A stretch of DNA of 64,000 nt from AC-32 sp963788215 (GTDB lineage: Bacteria > Actinomycetota > Thermoleophilia > Gaiellales > Gaiellaceae): assembly GCA_963788215.1 (NCBI GenBank), contig CAWBFX010000010.1:434001-498000 (forward strand). The letters are read 5' to 3'. Positions 1 to 7,192 of the stretch are shown here, piece by piece. Numbering within the stretch: the first letter of the stretch is position 1; every line of letters starts with the position of its first letter. Made by a program: the position numbers and the translations under genes. The notes beneath the pieces were generated by a model. That model saw nothing but the letters and a program-made list of their open reading frames with translations, was not told the DNA's origin and did not search any database.

Positions 1-394
1 TGTTCAGAGGGTTGTTGAGCTCGTGCGCGACACCGGTGGTCAGCTCCCCGAGGGTCGCGAGCTTGCCGGCCTGGACGAGCTGCTCCTGCTTCTCGCGCAG
101 CTCCTGCTCGCGGCGCTCCATCTCCTGCGTGGTCTCACGCAGGTCGCCCATGATGTGGATCATCGCCTTGCGGCTGTCGCCCAGCTTCTGGTTGGACTGG
201 TGCGAGTCCTCGAGGATGTGGAGCATGGCCTTGCGCTGCTCGCCGAGCTTGCGGTTCGACTCGTTCAGGTCGCCCATGATGTGAATGAGCGCGCGGCGGC
301 GCTCCTCGGCCTGGGCAACGTGTTGCTCCAGGCGAGCGATTTCCTGGCGCAGGGCGGCTGCGCTGGGCTTTGCCTCCGCCTTGCGCGGGTCCAT
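1..394 (-). CDS. Sensor histidine kinase, N-terminal part (runs off the window)
   Basis: The visible 131 residues are a long charged helix followed by the start of a HisKA dimerisation domain. The H-box reads GELTTGVAHELNNPLN, with the likely phosphoacceptor at His124. Residues 33-95 are three 21-residue copies of a unit like RKAMIHIMGDLRETTQEMER, probably a coiled coil that carries signal to the kinase. The start ATG overlaps the stop of the triple-PAS gene upstream (TGATG), so the two are probably translationally coupled and work together as a sensor and kinase pair. The catalytic ATPase domain lies outside the window. Kinase identity is firm; the signal is unknown. Confidence 0.9.
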   Translation of the reverse strand, partial: MDPRKAEAKPSAAALRQEIARLEQHVAQAEERRRALIHIMGDLNESNRKLGEQRKAMLHILEDSHQSNQKLGDSRKAMIHIMGDLRETTQEMERREQELREKQEQLVQAGKLATLGELTTGVAHELNNPLN

Positions 395-1710
395 CAGCCT
401 ATGCCCTGCCCCCGCTTGTTCTTCTCGACTTCGGCCTGCAGCTGCTCGAGCTCCTTCTCGAGCGCGATCATCTTCAGCTCGCGCCCGACCACGACCTCCT
501 CGAACTTCTCGAGGTCGAGGATCTTCTCCTGGAGCTCGGTCTTCGACTCTTCGAGGTCGCGCACGACCGCCTCGTAGGCGCGCATGTCGCGGAGCACGCC
601 GATCGCGCCGATCACGTTTCCGTCGGAGTCACGCAGGGCGGAGGCGTTGAGGCTGGTCGGGATCACCTCGCCGGTCGCCGCGCGCGGGTTGAGGCGGGCG
701 TTTCGCGTCGCCCCGCGCTCGACCACCTCGCGCAGAGCCGCGGTGAACTCGCGCGTCTCGTCCTCGCTGATGAAGCGTGAGAGCGACTGCTCGACCACCT
801 CGTCGCGGCGGAAGCCCAGGAGCTCCGAGACGGCGTCGTTCGCCTCGAGGATTTTGCCTTCGAGGTCGGAGACGAACACGGGGTCGGGCGCGTTCTTGAT
901 CAGCGACTCGGCGTAGGCCCGGGCCTTGTCCAGCTCGCGCATGTCGCGGAGCACCCCGATCGCGCCGATCACGTTGCCCTCGGCGTCACGCAGGGCGGAG
1001 GCGTTGAGGCTGGTCGGGATCACCTCGCCGGTCGCCGCACGCGGGTTGAGCACCGCGTTGCGGGTGACGCCGCGCTCGACCACCTCGCGCAGAGCCGCGG
1101 TGAACTCGCGCGTCTCGTCCTCGCTGATGAAGCGTGAGAGCGACTGCTCGACCACCTCGTCGCGGCGGAAGCCCAGGAGCTCCGAGACGGCGTCGTTCGC
1201 CTCGAGGATTTTGCCTTCGAGGTCGGAGACGAACACGGGGTCGGGCGCGTTCTTGATCAGCGACTCGGCGTAGGCCCGGGCCTTGTCCAGCTCGCGCATG
1301 TCGCGGAGCACCCCGATCGCGCCGATCACGTTTCCGTCGGAGTCGCGAAGCGCCGAGGCGTTGAGCGTCGTCGGGATCACCTCGCCGGAGGCCGCGCGCG
1401 GGTTGAGCACCGCGTTGCGGGTGACGCCGCGCTCCACAACCTCGCGCAGAGCCGCGGTGAACTCGCGCGTCTCGTCCTCGCTGATGAAGCGCGAGAGCGA
1501 CTGCTCGACCACCTCGTCCGGCCGGAACCCGAGCAGCTCCGAGACGGCGTCGTTGGCCTGGAGGATCTTGCCTTCGAGGTCGGAGACGAACACCGGGTCG
1601 GGTGCGTTCTTGATGATGATGTCCGCGGCGAGCGCGCCGCCCGCCGCAGCACCGTCGGCAGATGCCTCGTCGGGGCGAGCGCTCACGGCGGTCAGGGCCT
1701 TCTTGACCAT
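394..1710 (-). CDS. Triple-PAS sensor protein
   Basis: 438 residues. A short Ala-rich N-terminus is followed by three PAS domains at about residues 31-149, 150-268 and 269-385, then a coiled-coil tail to 438 containing the VVVGRELKMIALEKELEQL linker common after PAS domains. Each PAS opens with LIKNAPDPVFVSDLEGKIL and ends with GAIGVLRDMR, and the three are nearly identical, so this is a recent internal triplication. There is no kinase or output domain. The gene is coupled to the histidine kinase downstream by a TGATG overlap and probably supplies its sensory input. Starts at ATG 1710. The ligand cannot be read from the sequence. Confidence 0.9.
   Translation of the reverse strand: MVKKALTAVSARPDEASADGAAAGGALAADIIIKNAPDPVFVSDLEGKILQANDAVSELLGFRPDEVVEQSLSRFISEDETREFTAALREVVERGVTRNAVLNPRAASGEVIPTTLNASALRDSDGNVIGAIGVLRDMRELDKARAYAESLIKNAPDPVFVSDLEGKILEANDAVSELLGFRRDEVVEQSLSRFISEDETREFTAALREVVERGVTRNAVLNPRAATGEVIPTSLNASALRDAEGNVIGAIGVLRDMRELDKARAYAESLIKNAPDPVFVSDLEGKILEANDAVSELLGFRRDEVVEQSLSRFISEDETREFTAALREVVERGATRNARLNPRAATGEVIPTSLNASALRDSDGNVIGAIGVLRDMRAYEAVVRDLEESKTELQEKILDLEKFEEVVVGRELKMIALEKELEQLQAEVEKNKRGQGIG
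581..1620 (-). repeat. Three tandem 357-bp repeats coding PAS domains
   Basis: The string beginning cgcatgtcgcggagcac occurs at 581, 938 and 1295, exactly 357 bp (119 codons) apart. The copies match over almost their whole length at the DNA level, not only in protein. Repeats this similar can recombine and change the number of PAS domains. They may also collapse in short-read assemblies. Confidence 0.95.
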
Positions 1711-1821
1711 GGGCCTGTCCTCCGAATCATGTGGGCGAAAAACTGGGGGATGCCGGGCTCATTGTGCGGATTTGCCCTTGTTTCGGCAAGTCCGCCGCCG
1801 AGACCTGCGTGGTGCGGCGGC

Positions 1822-2445
1822 CTAGCTCGCGCCTGTGACCGGCTCTCTTGCGCCCAGCTGCTCGGCGCGCTCCTTGATCCCGCGCAGCATCTTCCGCTCC
1901 ATCACGAGCGAGCCCGGCTCCATCGGGAGCATCCCGAGCCGGTCCTTGAGCTTCGGCAGGCGGAAGCGGTTGCGGCTGATCAGGCGCGTCTTGCCGTCCT
2001 GTTCTTCGAGCACGAACGACCAGACCCAGTTTCCGTCGCCCGAGCGCATCGCGAGCACCCGTTCGGGCTCGACCCGGTGGTAGCTCATCCGGTTCGCGCC
2101 GAGGCCGAAGCCGTCGCCGAGCTGCGGATGTTGGAACTCAGGGAGGACCCGGTCGACGCTGTGCATGTCGAGGCCGAGCAGGTTCTCGATCCAGTCGTAC
2201 GTGTACGCACCTCCGCGCGGGCCGGGGCCCATCTGGGCAAGCCACGGCCAGACCGCCGCGGCCGGCGCGTCGATCGTGATCGCCCGCGTGGCGACGCCGT
2301 CCGCGTCCTCGAGCAGCTCGTCTCCCGGAAGGCGGGCTGTCGCCTCGGCCGGGGTCGCGCCCCAGCTCAGGATCCGCGGGCGAAGAACGGCCCGGTAGAC
2401 GAGGGCGCCGAAAATCGCAGCGAGCGCTGTCGAGCGAGTCTTCAC
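1822..2445 (-). CDS. SRPBCC-fold protein
   Basis: 207 residues. The pattern ITIDAPAAAVWPWLAQMG near residue 57, then GGAYTYDWIENLLGLDMHS, is typical of SRPBCC (START-like) proteins that bind hydrophobic ligands in a deep cavity. The N-terminus has a short apolar stretch. The GTG start at 2445 lies 5 bp after the stop of the membrane-protein gene upstream, so they probably share an mRNA. Homologues are often seen beside membrane proteins of unknown role. The ligand and the reaction, if any, are unknown. Confidence 0.75.
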   Translation of the reverse strand: MKTRSTALAAIFGALVYRAVLRPRILSWGATPAEATARLPGDELLEDADGVATRAITIDAPAAAVWPWLAQMGPGPRGGAYTYDWIENLLGLDMHSVDRVLPEFQHPQLGDGFGLGANRMSYHRVEPERVLAMRSGDGNWVWSFVLEEQDGKTRLISRNRFRLPKLKDRLGMLPMEPGSLVMERKMLRGIKERAEQLGAREPVTGAS

Positions 2446-2450
2446 GTCGG

Positions 2451-3188
2451 CTAGTGCGCCTTGCTGGGCGGAGGCAGCCGCACGTCGGTCTCGTAGGTGC
2501 GTGAGACCGCCGCAATGTGCATCGCCATGTGGTCGGCGATCGACCCGATCGGATTCGCGCTCAGGAGCATCGGCACGGAGATGATCGTGTTCCCGGTCTC
2601 CGGGGCGCGGACCCCGTCCTGCCGGTACTGCGCGTAGCCGACGTGGTAGATCGCGGTCATGGCCAAGACGAGGGCCAGCGAGGCGCCGAAGTACGCGAGC
2701 CGTCGTGACCAGGTGGCGAGGCGCCCGCCCAGCGCGCGGTAGACGACGAGGCAGGGCAGAACGGTCAGCAGCAGCGCATCGACCGCGCCGTAGATACCGC
2801 CGCGCCAGATCAGCTCGAAGACGTAGTACGCGCCGTGCGGGCGCGGCGTCGCGCTCTCGGACAGAACGTTTCGAACGAGCACTGCGCCGACGACGATCCC
2901 GGCCAGCACGCCGAGCTTCCAGTTGCGGCGGACGGTCGCGGTCAGGTCGAGACCCGTCGACAAGGCGTAGGCGGAGAAGAGGCCCAGCACCGAGATGAAG
3001 TAGATGCCGAGGTACAGGTCGTGCTGCAGCCCCAGGATGCTCGAGCCGAGGAACGGAACCGCAAAGCCGGTGACCGCCGCGGCGCCGAGCCACCGGAGCT
3101 GCGTCGTCCAGCTGTCAGGATGAGCGGCCGGGTGCGGGACGAGCCGCGAGTACAGCGGGTGCCGAATATGTGGGTGGGTGGTTTCCAT
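2451..3188 (-). CDS. Integral membrane protein, unknown function
   Basis: About 245 residues from ATG 3188, which begins METTHPHIRHPLYS. At least five or six hydrophobic segments are visible, including WLGAAAVTGFAVPFLGSSIL, YLGIYFISVLGLFSAYAL and YFGASLALVLAMTAIYHVGY. The C-terminus is short and polar. I do not recognise the family. It lies directly upstream of the SRPBCC gene in the same direction, and the two probably form an operon. Longer in-frame starts exist up to 3257, but the METTHP start gives the most usual membrane-protein N-terminus. Confidence 0.6.
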   Translation of the reverse strand: METTHPHIRHPLYSRLVPHPAAHPDSWTTQLRWLGAAAVTGFAVPFLGSSILGLQHDLYLGIYFISVLGLFSAYALSTGLDLTATVRRNWKLGVLAGIVVGAVLVRNVLSESATPRPHGAYYVFELIWRGGIYGAVDALLLTVLPCLVVYRALGGRLATWSRRLAYFGASLALVLAMTAIYHVGYAQYRQDGVRAPETGNTIISVPMLLSANPIGSIADHMAMHIAAVSRTYETDVRLPPPSKAH

Positions 3189-3287
3189 ACCGCCAACGTA
3201 CGAGCGGAAGCTCGTTCTGGCATCGGGAAGGGGCGCACTTCGCCTGCTCGAAAACACGGATCAGAGAACCGCCGGCGCGCAGCGTTA

Positions 3288-3380
3288 CGGAGCGGCGCAG
3301 GAGTCGAACCTACCGAGCCGTGGGTTGCACGACCGCACCGGTTTTGAAGACCAGCTGGGCCACCGGGCCCATGCCGCTCC
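3288..3380 (-). tRNA. selC: tRNA-Sec (UCA), selC
   Basis: On the minus strand, GGAGCGGC at 3380-3373 pairs perfectly with GCCGCTCC at 3296-3289, giving the 8-bp acceptor stem that is diagnostic of bacterial tRNA-Sec. The D arm (GGGCC/GGCCC) is extended. The anticodon arm CTGGT-CTTCAAA-ACCGG carries UCA. A long variable arm of about 20 nt follows, then the T arm with loop TTCGACT. The discriminator is G, and no CCA is encoded. SelA and SelB are encoded 1.1 to 5.2 kb away. I assigned this by hand folding; the acceptor and anticodon arms are unambiguous. Confidence 0.93.
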
Positions 3381-3509
3381 GAGGCGAGCCTAGCGCCGCC
3401 GGGTCCGCGTCCGCTGCTCCTTTCTACTGAGACGTCGTGTGGGAAGTAGCCGATGCGATATCGACCGCGGTGCGAAAGCCTCGTAGAGCAAACGAAGGAG
3501 GTGGAGAAA

Positions 3510-4484
3510 ATGAAGCTTCGATGGGCAGTTGCCGTAGTCGCGACTGCAGCGTTCGGAGCGGTTCCGGCCTTGGCGGCGCCTGTTATCCATCAGGACGCCT
3601 ACGGACCGACGGTCTCCAAGATCGCGTTCACCAGCCAGGCCGACGGGCAGGCGGACATCTACACGATGAACGCTGCCGGCAAGAATCTGTTCAACGTCTC
3701 GCACGACAAGACCATCGGCGCGCGCAGCGACGTTCAGCCGGTCTGGTCCCCGAGCGGCGCAGCAGTCGCTTTCGAGCGCCAGCACGTGACCGGCGGCGCG
3801 GACCTGATGGTCGTCAACGCGGACGGTTCGAACCTGCGTCCTCTGACGCTCAGCCCGATTCCAGGAATCTGGAACTGTCATCCGAGCTGGGCCGACGACA
3901 ACACGGTCTACTTCACGAGCAACCGAGACGGGAACTTCGACTTGTTCTCGGTTTCGATCAAGGGCACCGCGGTCAAGCAGTTGACCAAGACCACGGCACC
4001 CGTGCAGAACCTCGGCCCCGCCGTGTCGCCTGACGGGAAGACGATCGCCTTCTACCGGACGGGCGCGCCGCTCGGCGGTAACGGGATCTTCCTGCTCAGC
4101 ATGACCACCGGCCGGCTGACGCACTTGACCGCCGACTGGAACGGGGCGACGTACTTCGACCCGACCTGGTCGCCGAGCGGTGCGCAGATCGCGTACGCGA
4201 GCAACCTGATGGGCTCGAACGACATCTGGACGCTCAATCTCCTCAGCACCAGCGCGATGCCCACGCCTGTGCGGGTCACGCTGAGCAAGTACAGCGACGT
4301 CCATCCGGCGTTCGCGCCTGACGGGCGGACGCTCGCATTCGTCAGCAATCGCACCGGTTACACGGAGATCTACACGACTCCGCTGCTGGGCAGCGCGGTC
4401 GTACCTCCCGTGACGCAGCTCACGTTCGACAAGGCCTTCAAGGCCGACCCGAGCTGGCACCTGGTGACGATCGGGCCGAGCTAG
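3510..4484 (+). CDS. Secreted TolB-like beta-propeller (WD40/PD40) protein
   Basis: 324 residues. A cleavable signal peptide (MKLRWAVAVVATAAFGAVPALAA) precedes repeated PD40 blades such as IAFTSQADGQADIYTMNAAG, PVWSPSGAAVAFER, PSWADDNTVYFTSNRDG and PTWSPSGAQIAYASN. This resembles the propeller half of TolB, but there is no Pal/Tol context here, so it is probably a stand-alone extracellular propeller. The ATG at 3510 is preceded by a strong ribosome site, AAGGAGGTGG. The gene lies between selC and the selBA operon and converges on selB, with a hairpin terminator between them. Role unknown. Confidence 0.8.
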   Translation: MKLRWAVAVVATAAFGAVPALAAPVIHQDAYGPTVSKIAFTSQADGQADIYTMNAAGKNLFNVSHDKTIGARSDVQPVWSPSGAAVAFERQHVTGGADLMVVNADGSNLRPLTLSPIPGIWNCHPSWADDNTVYFTSNRDGNFDLFSVSIKGTAVKQLTKTTAPVQNLGPAVSPDGKTIAFYRTGAPLGGNGIFLLSMTTGRLTHLTADWNGATYFDPTWSPSGAQIAYASNLMGSNDIWTLNLLSTSAMPTPVRVTLSKYSDVHPAFAPDGRTLAFVSNRTGYTEIYTTPLLGSAVVPPVTQLTFDKAFKADPSWHLVTIGPS

Positions 4485-4507
4485 TCGGTTCCGACTCCCC
4501 GTGGGAG

Positions 4508-4530
4508 AGGCCCGCTACGGCGGGCCTTTT
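4508..4530 (+). terminator. Rho-independent terminator, overlapping the end of selB
   Basis: AGGCCCGC-TACG-GCGGGCCT followed by TTTT: a perfect 8-bp stem with a tetraloop and a U run for the plus-strand propeller gene. The selB stop codon (minus strand, 4517-4515) lies inside the stem, so the hairpin also forms at the end of the selB mRNA, but without a U tract in that direction. Confidence 0.85.
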
Positions 4531-6254
4531 CCTTTCACGGCCCCATCCCGTTGTGCCAGGCGCCGCAGCACGCGCTCGTCGCCGACTCTGCGCGTGAGGC
4601 CGTCGGCGTCGAAGCGCTCGAGCAAGAGCTGCGCGGTCCGGCGCGAGATCCCGAGGGCGTCGCGGAAGGCGGCGAGCGTGATCGGGTCGAGCTCGTGCAG
4701 TGCCTCGCGCCCGCGCTCGTAGAGCTCGGTCGAGACGGCGAGGCCGTCGCCGACGCGCTTCAGGCGCCCGCCGGCCTCGAGGAAGGCTCCGAGCTCCCGG
4801 TCGTCGAGGCGTGCGAAGCCGTTCTCCGCGAGCTCCGCTTCGAGTTGCGCGGCCGCGGCGGCCTTGTCGCTCGCCAGGCGCGGCGCTGCGCCCGGGAGGA
4901 ATGCCTTGGCCCCGCGCCGCTCGACGTGGAGGAGCGGAGCGACCGTCGCGGCCCACGGCTTGGGCGGCAGAAGCTCGGCCAGCGGCAGGCCCGGATCGAG
5001 CGGCGACTCCTCGGCGCGCCGCGCGAGCCGCTTGCGTGCCGCCGCGCGCACCTCCTCGAGCCACTCCGGCGCGAAGAACCAGTCGCCGGCCTGCTCTAGC
5101 GCCGCGAGGCCGCGCGCCAGCTCGGCGGGCGCGAACAGCCCGCGGGCCTGCAGGCTCGCGCCGGTGACCGGCTCTCGGACGAGCGCGCGCAGGATCTCCT
5201 CGGGCGTTCCGCGTTCGAGCAGCTCGAGCCGTTCGGGATCGAACGAGCGAGCCGGCGCCGGATCGAGCACCGTCCCGCCGCCGACGGTCGTCTCCGTGCG
5301 AAGGATCACGCGATCGCCGCGTGCGGCGACCACCGGCTCGCGCAGGCGAAGCTGTGCGAACCGGCCCGAGCGGACGACGCGGGCGGAGACGTCGCTCGTG
5401 CCGAGGTGGACGGTCACCGCCGCCGGTATGGGCTCGAGCTCCTCGAGGACGACGTCGAGCCGCCAGCTGACGGGGTAATGGCCGGACTCGACGAGCGCGT
5501 CGCCGCGGCCCAGCTGCGTACGGGCGAGCCCCGGCAGGTTGACGGCGACGCGCTGCCCGGCCTCGGCTCGGAGGACGTCGAGGTCGTGCACCTGCACGCT
5601 CCGCGCACGGGTCCGTGCGCCCGCCGGCTCGACGCGCAGCTCGTCGCCGGGCGAGATCGAACCCGACCAGAGCGTCCCGGTCACCACGGTCCCGATCCCG
5701 GTCAGCGTGAACGCCCGGTCGACGTACAGCCGCGTCGCGCCACCGGAGCGGTCGCGCTCGGCCTCGCGCGCTGTCGCCCGCAAGGCTGCGCGGAGCTCGC
5801 CGAGCCCCTCGCCCGTCTTGGCGCTCACCGCGACGACTCCCGCGCCCGGGACAAGCTCGCCCGCCTCGGCGAGCGCCAGTGCGAGGGTCTCGGAGTCGAC
5901 CGCATCGGCCTTCGTGACGGCGACGACTCCCCGCTCGACGCCGAGCAGCCGCAGAATTGCGAGGTGCTCGTGCGTCTGCGGCCGCGCTCCCTCGGCGGCG
6001 TCGATCACGAGCAGGAAGAGGTCGATCCCGGTCGCGCCGGCGACCATCGTGCGCACGAAGCGCTCATGGCCCGGGACGTCGACGAGCGAGACGCGCACGC
6101 CGTCGCCGAGGTCGAGCGGCGCGTACCCGAGCTCGATCGAGATCCCGCGCTCCTGCTCCTCGGGCAGGCGGTCGGTGTCCTTGCCGGTCAGCGCCCGAAC
6201 GAGCCACGTCTTGCCGTGGTCGATGTGGCCGGCGGTCCCGACCGTCAGCGGCAC
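4515..6254 (-). CDS. selB: Selenocysteine-specific translation elongation factor SelB
   Basis: 579 residues, usual length for SelB. GTPase motifs are visible: GHIDHGKT (residues 9-16), DVPGHERF near 58 and TKAD near 112. EF-Tu-like beta-barrel domains follow (FTLTGIGTVVTGTLWSG), then about 250 residues of winged-helix repeats at the C-terminus, ending ITLAAFRDALGISRRTAQLLLERFD, which bind the SECIS hairpin in selenoprotein mRNAs. SelB delivers Sec-tRNA-Sec to in-frame UGA codons. The GTG start at 6254 overlaps the end of the methyltransferase gene by 10 bp, so selA, the methyltransferase and selB are co-transcribed. No SECIS element or selenoprotein is evident in this window. Confidence 0.95.
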   Translation of the reverse strand: MPLTVGTAGHIDHGKTWLVRALTGKDTDRLPEEQERGISIELGYAPLDLGDGVRVSLVDVPGHERFVRTMVAGATGIDLFLLVIDAAEGARPQTHEHLAILRLLGVERGVVAVTKADAVDSETLALALAEAGELVPGAGVVAVSAKTGEGLGELRAALRATAREAERDRSGGATRLYVDRAFTLTGIGTVVTGTLWSGSISPGDELRVEPAGARTRARSVQVHDLDVLRAEAGQRVAVNLPGLARTQLGRGDALVESGHYPVSWRLDVVLEELEPIPAAVTVHLGTSDVSARVVRSGRFAQLRLREPVVAARGDRVILRTETTVGGGTVLDPAPARSFDPERLELLERGTPEEILRALVREPVTGASLQARGLFAPAELARGLAALEQAGDWFFAPEWLEEVRAAARKRLARRAEESPLDPGLPLAELLPPKPWAATVAPLLHVERRGAKAFLPGAAPRLASDKAAAAAQLEAELAENGFARLDDRELGAFLEAGGRLKRVGDGLAVSTELYERGREALHELDPITLAAFRDALGISRRTAQLLLERFDADGLTRRVGDERVLRRLAQRDGAVKGKGPP

Positions 6255-7192
6255 GGCACGGCCTCGATCAGCGCCGGGTGGAAGCGAACGGGCTCGAACC
6301 CGCCCGCCGCAAGCAGCTCGCGCCACTGCGCCTCGCTGCGCTCCTTCCCGCCCGAGAGCGCGAGCATGAGCAGGTCGAGCCACTTGCCGCCACCGGGCTC
6401 GTTCCCGGCCGGCACGACCGCGTCGATCACGAGCAGGCGGGCCTCGGGCGGCGCGGCCGCATGGATCGTCCGCAGAATTGCCGTGGCCCGCTCATCGTCC
6501 CAGTCGTGGAGGATCGTGCCCAGGATGTAGACGTCGCCTCGCGGCACGCTCTCGAAGAAGTCGCCCTCCACGAATTCGATCCGGTCACCGAGCGCAGCCT
6601 CGTCGCGCTCCGTCTCGGGCAGGTCGAGGATGATCCCTCGCAGGCCGGGTTGCTCGCCCAGAAGCCCGGCAAGCAGCGAGCCGTTGCCGCCCCCGACGTC
6701 GACGACGGTCTCGTCGCCTCGCCACTCGACGGCTTTCAGCCGCTCGAGCCGCCCTTCCTTGCCCTGCTCCATCGCGCGGTCGAAGGCGCCGCGCTCCTCG
6801 GGATGAGCCTTCAGCCAGGTCCAGAAATCGCTGCCGAAGCGGGCCTCGAACCGCGACTCGCCGGACGCGTCCAGGTCGGCAAGGGCCTGGTAGAAGATCC
6901 CGCCGAAGAGGTGCGCGAAGTCGGCCCAGCCCCCGCGGAGCCGGGCCGAGGCCTCGGTGTTGCGGAAGACGCCGGGCTCCTCCTCGGCGAAGAGGCCCTC
7001 GCTCGCGAGCGCGCGCAGGAGCCGGTAGAGCGTGTCGGCGTCCGCGCCGACTTCACCGGCGACCTCGGCGACGGGGCGCGGTCCCGCCGCCAGCGCCTCG
7101 GGGACGCCGAGCTCCGCCACGATCGCGATGGCGCGCGTGCCGAGCGCGCCTCGGAGCAGGTCCCAGAGCGGATCTTGCGAGCGCTCGCTCAC
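6245..7192 (-). CDS. SAM-dependent O-methyltransferase (winged-helix dimer type)
   Basis: 315 residues. The N-terminal dimerisation/winged-helix domain (residues about 10-100, IVAELGVPEALAAGPRPVAE) is followed by a Rossmann methyltransferase domain with SAM motif VVDVGGGNGSLL, acidic EGDFFESVPRGD and ILHDWDDERA. This is the pattern of caffeate/hydroxyneurosporene-type O-methyltransferases and their relatives, in which the HDW histidine acts as base. The GTG start overlaps the selA stop (GTGA), and the end overlaps selB. A methyltransferase between selA and selB is unusual. Its substrate is unknown, and a selenium role is only suggested by position. Confidence 0.85.
   Translation of the reverse strand: MSERSQDPLWDLLRGALGTRAIAIVAELGVPEALAAGPRPVAEVAGEVGADADTLYRLLRALASEGLFAEEEPGVFRNTEASARLRGGWADFAHLFGGIFYQALADLDASGESRFEARFGSDFWTWLKAHPEERGAFDRAMEQGKEGRLERLKAVEWRGDETVVDVGGGNGSLLAGLLGEQPGLRGIILDLPETERDEAALGDRIEFVEGDFFESVPRGDVYILGTILHDWDDERATAILRTIHAAAPPEARLLVIDAVVPAGNEPGGGKWLDLLMLALSGGKERSEAQWRELLAAGGFEPVRFHPALIEAVPCR

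Noticed and set aside
581..1651. PAS repeats as an assembly duplication artefact
   Set aside because: The unit is an exact multiple of three, keeps the frame, and the copies differ at scattered positions, so true gene repeats are more likely. Miscounted copy number remains possible.
2165..3093. Long frames overlapping the SRPBCC and membrane-protein genes in other phases
   Set aside because: Arg-rich translations without any domain. The SRPBCC and transmembrane patterns fix the real frames.
4508..4530. The hairpin at the end of selB as a SECIS element
   Set aside because: It lies after a UAG stop, is a simple GC stem with a U run, and ends the convergent plus-strand gene. It is a terminator.
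5406..6530. A 374-codon plus-strand frame opposite selB
   Set aside because: Antisense of SelB. It has no recognisable motif, while SelB on the minus strand is complete.
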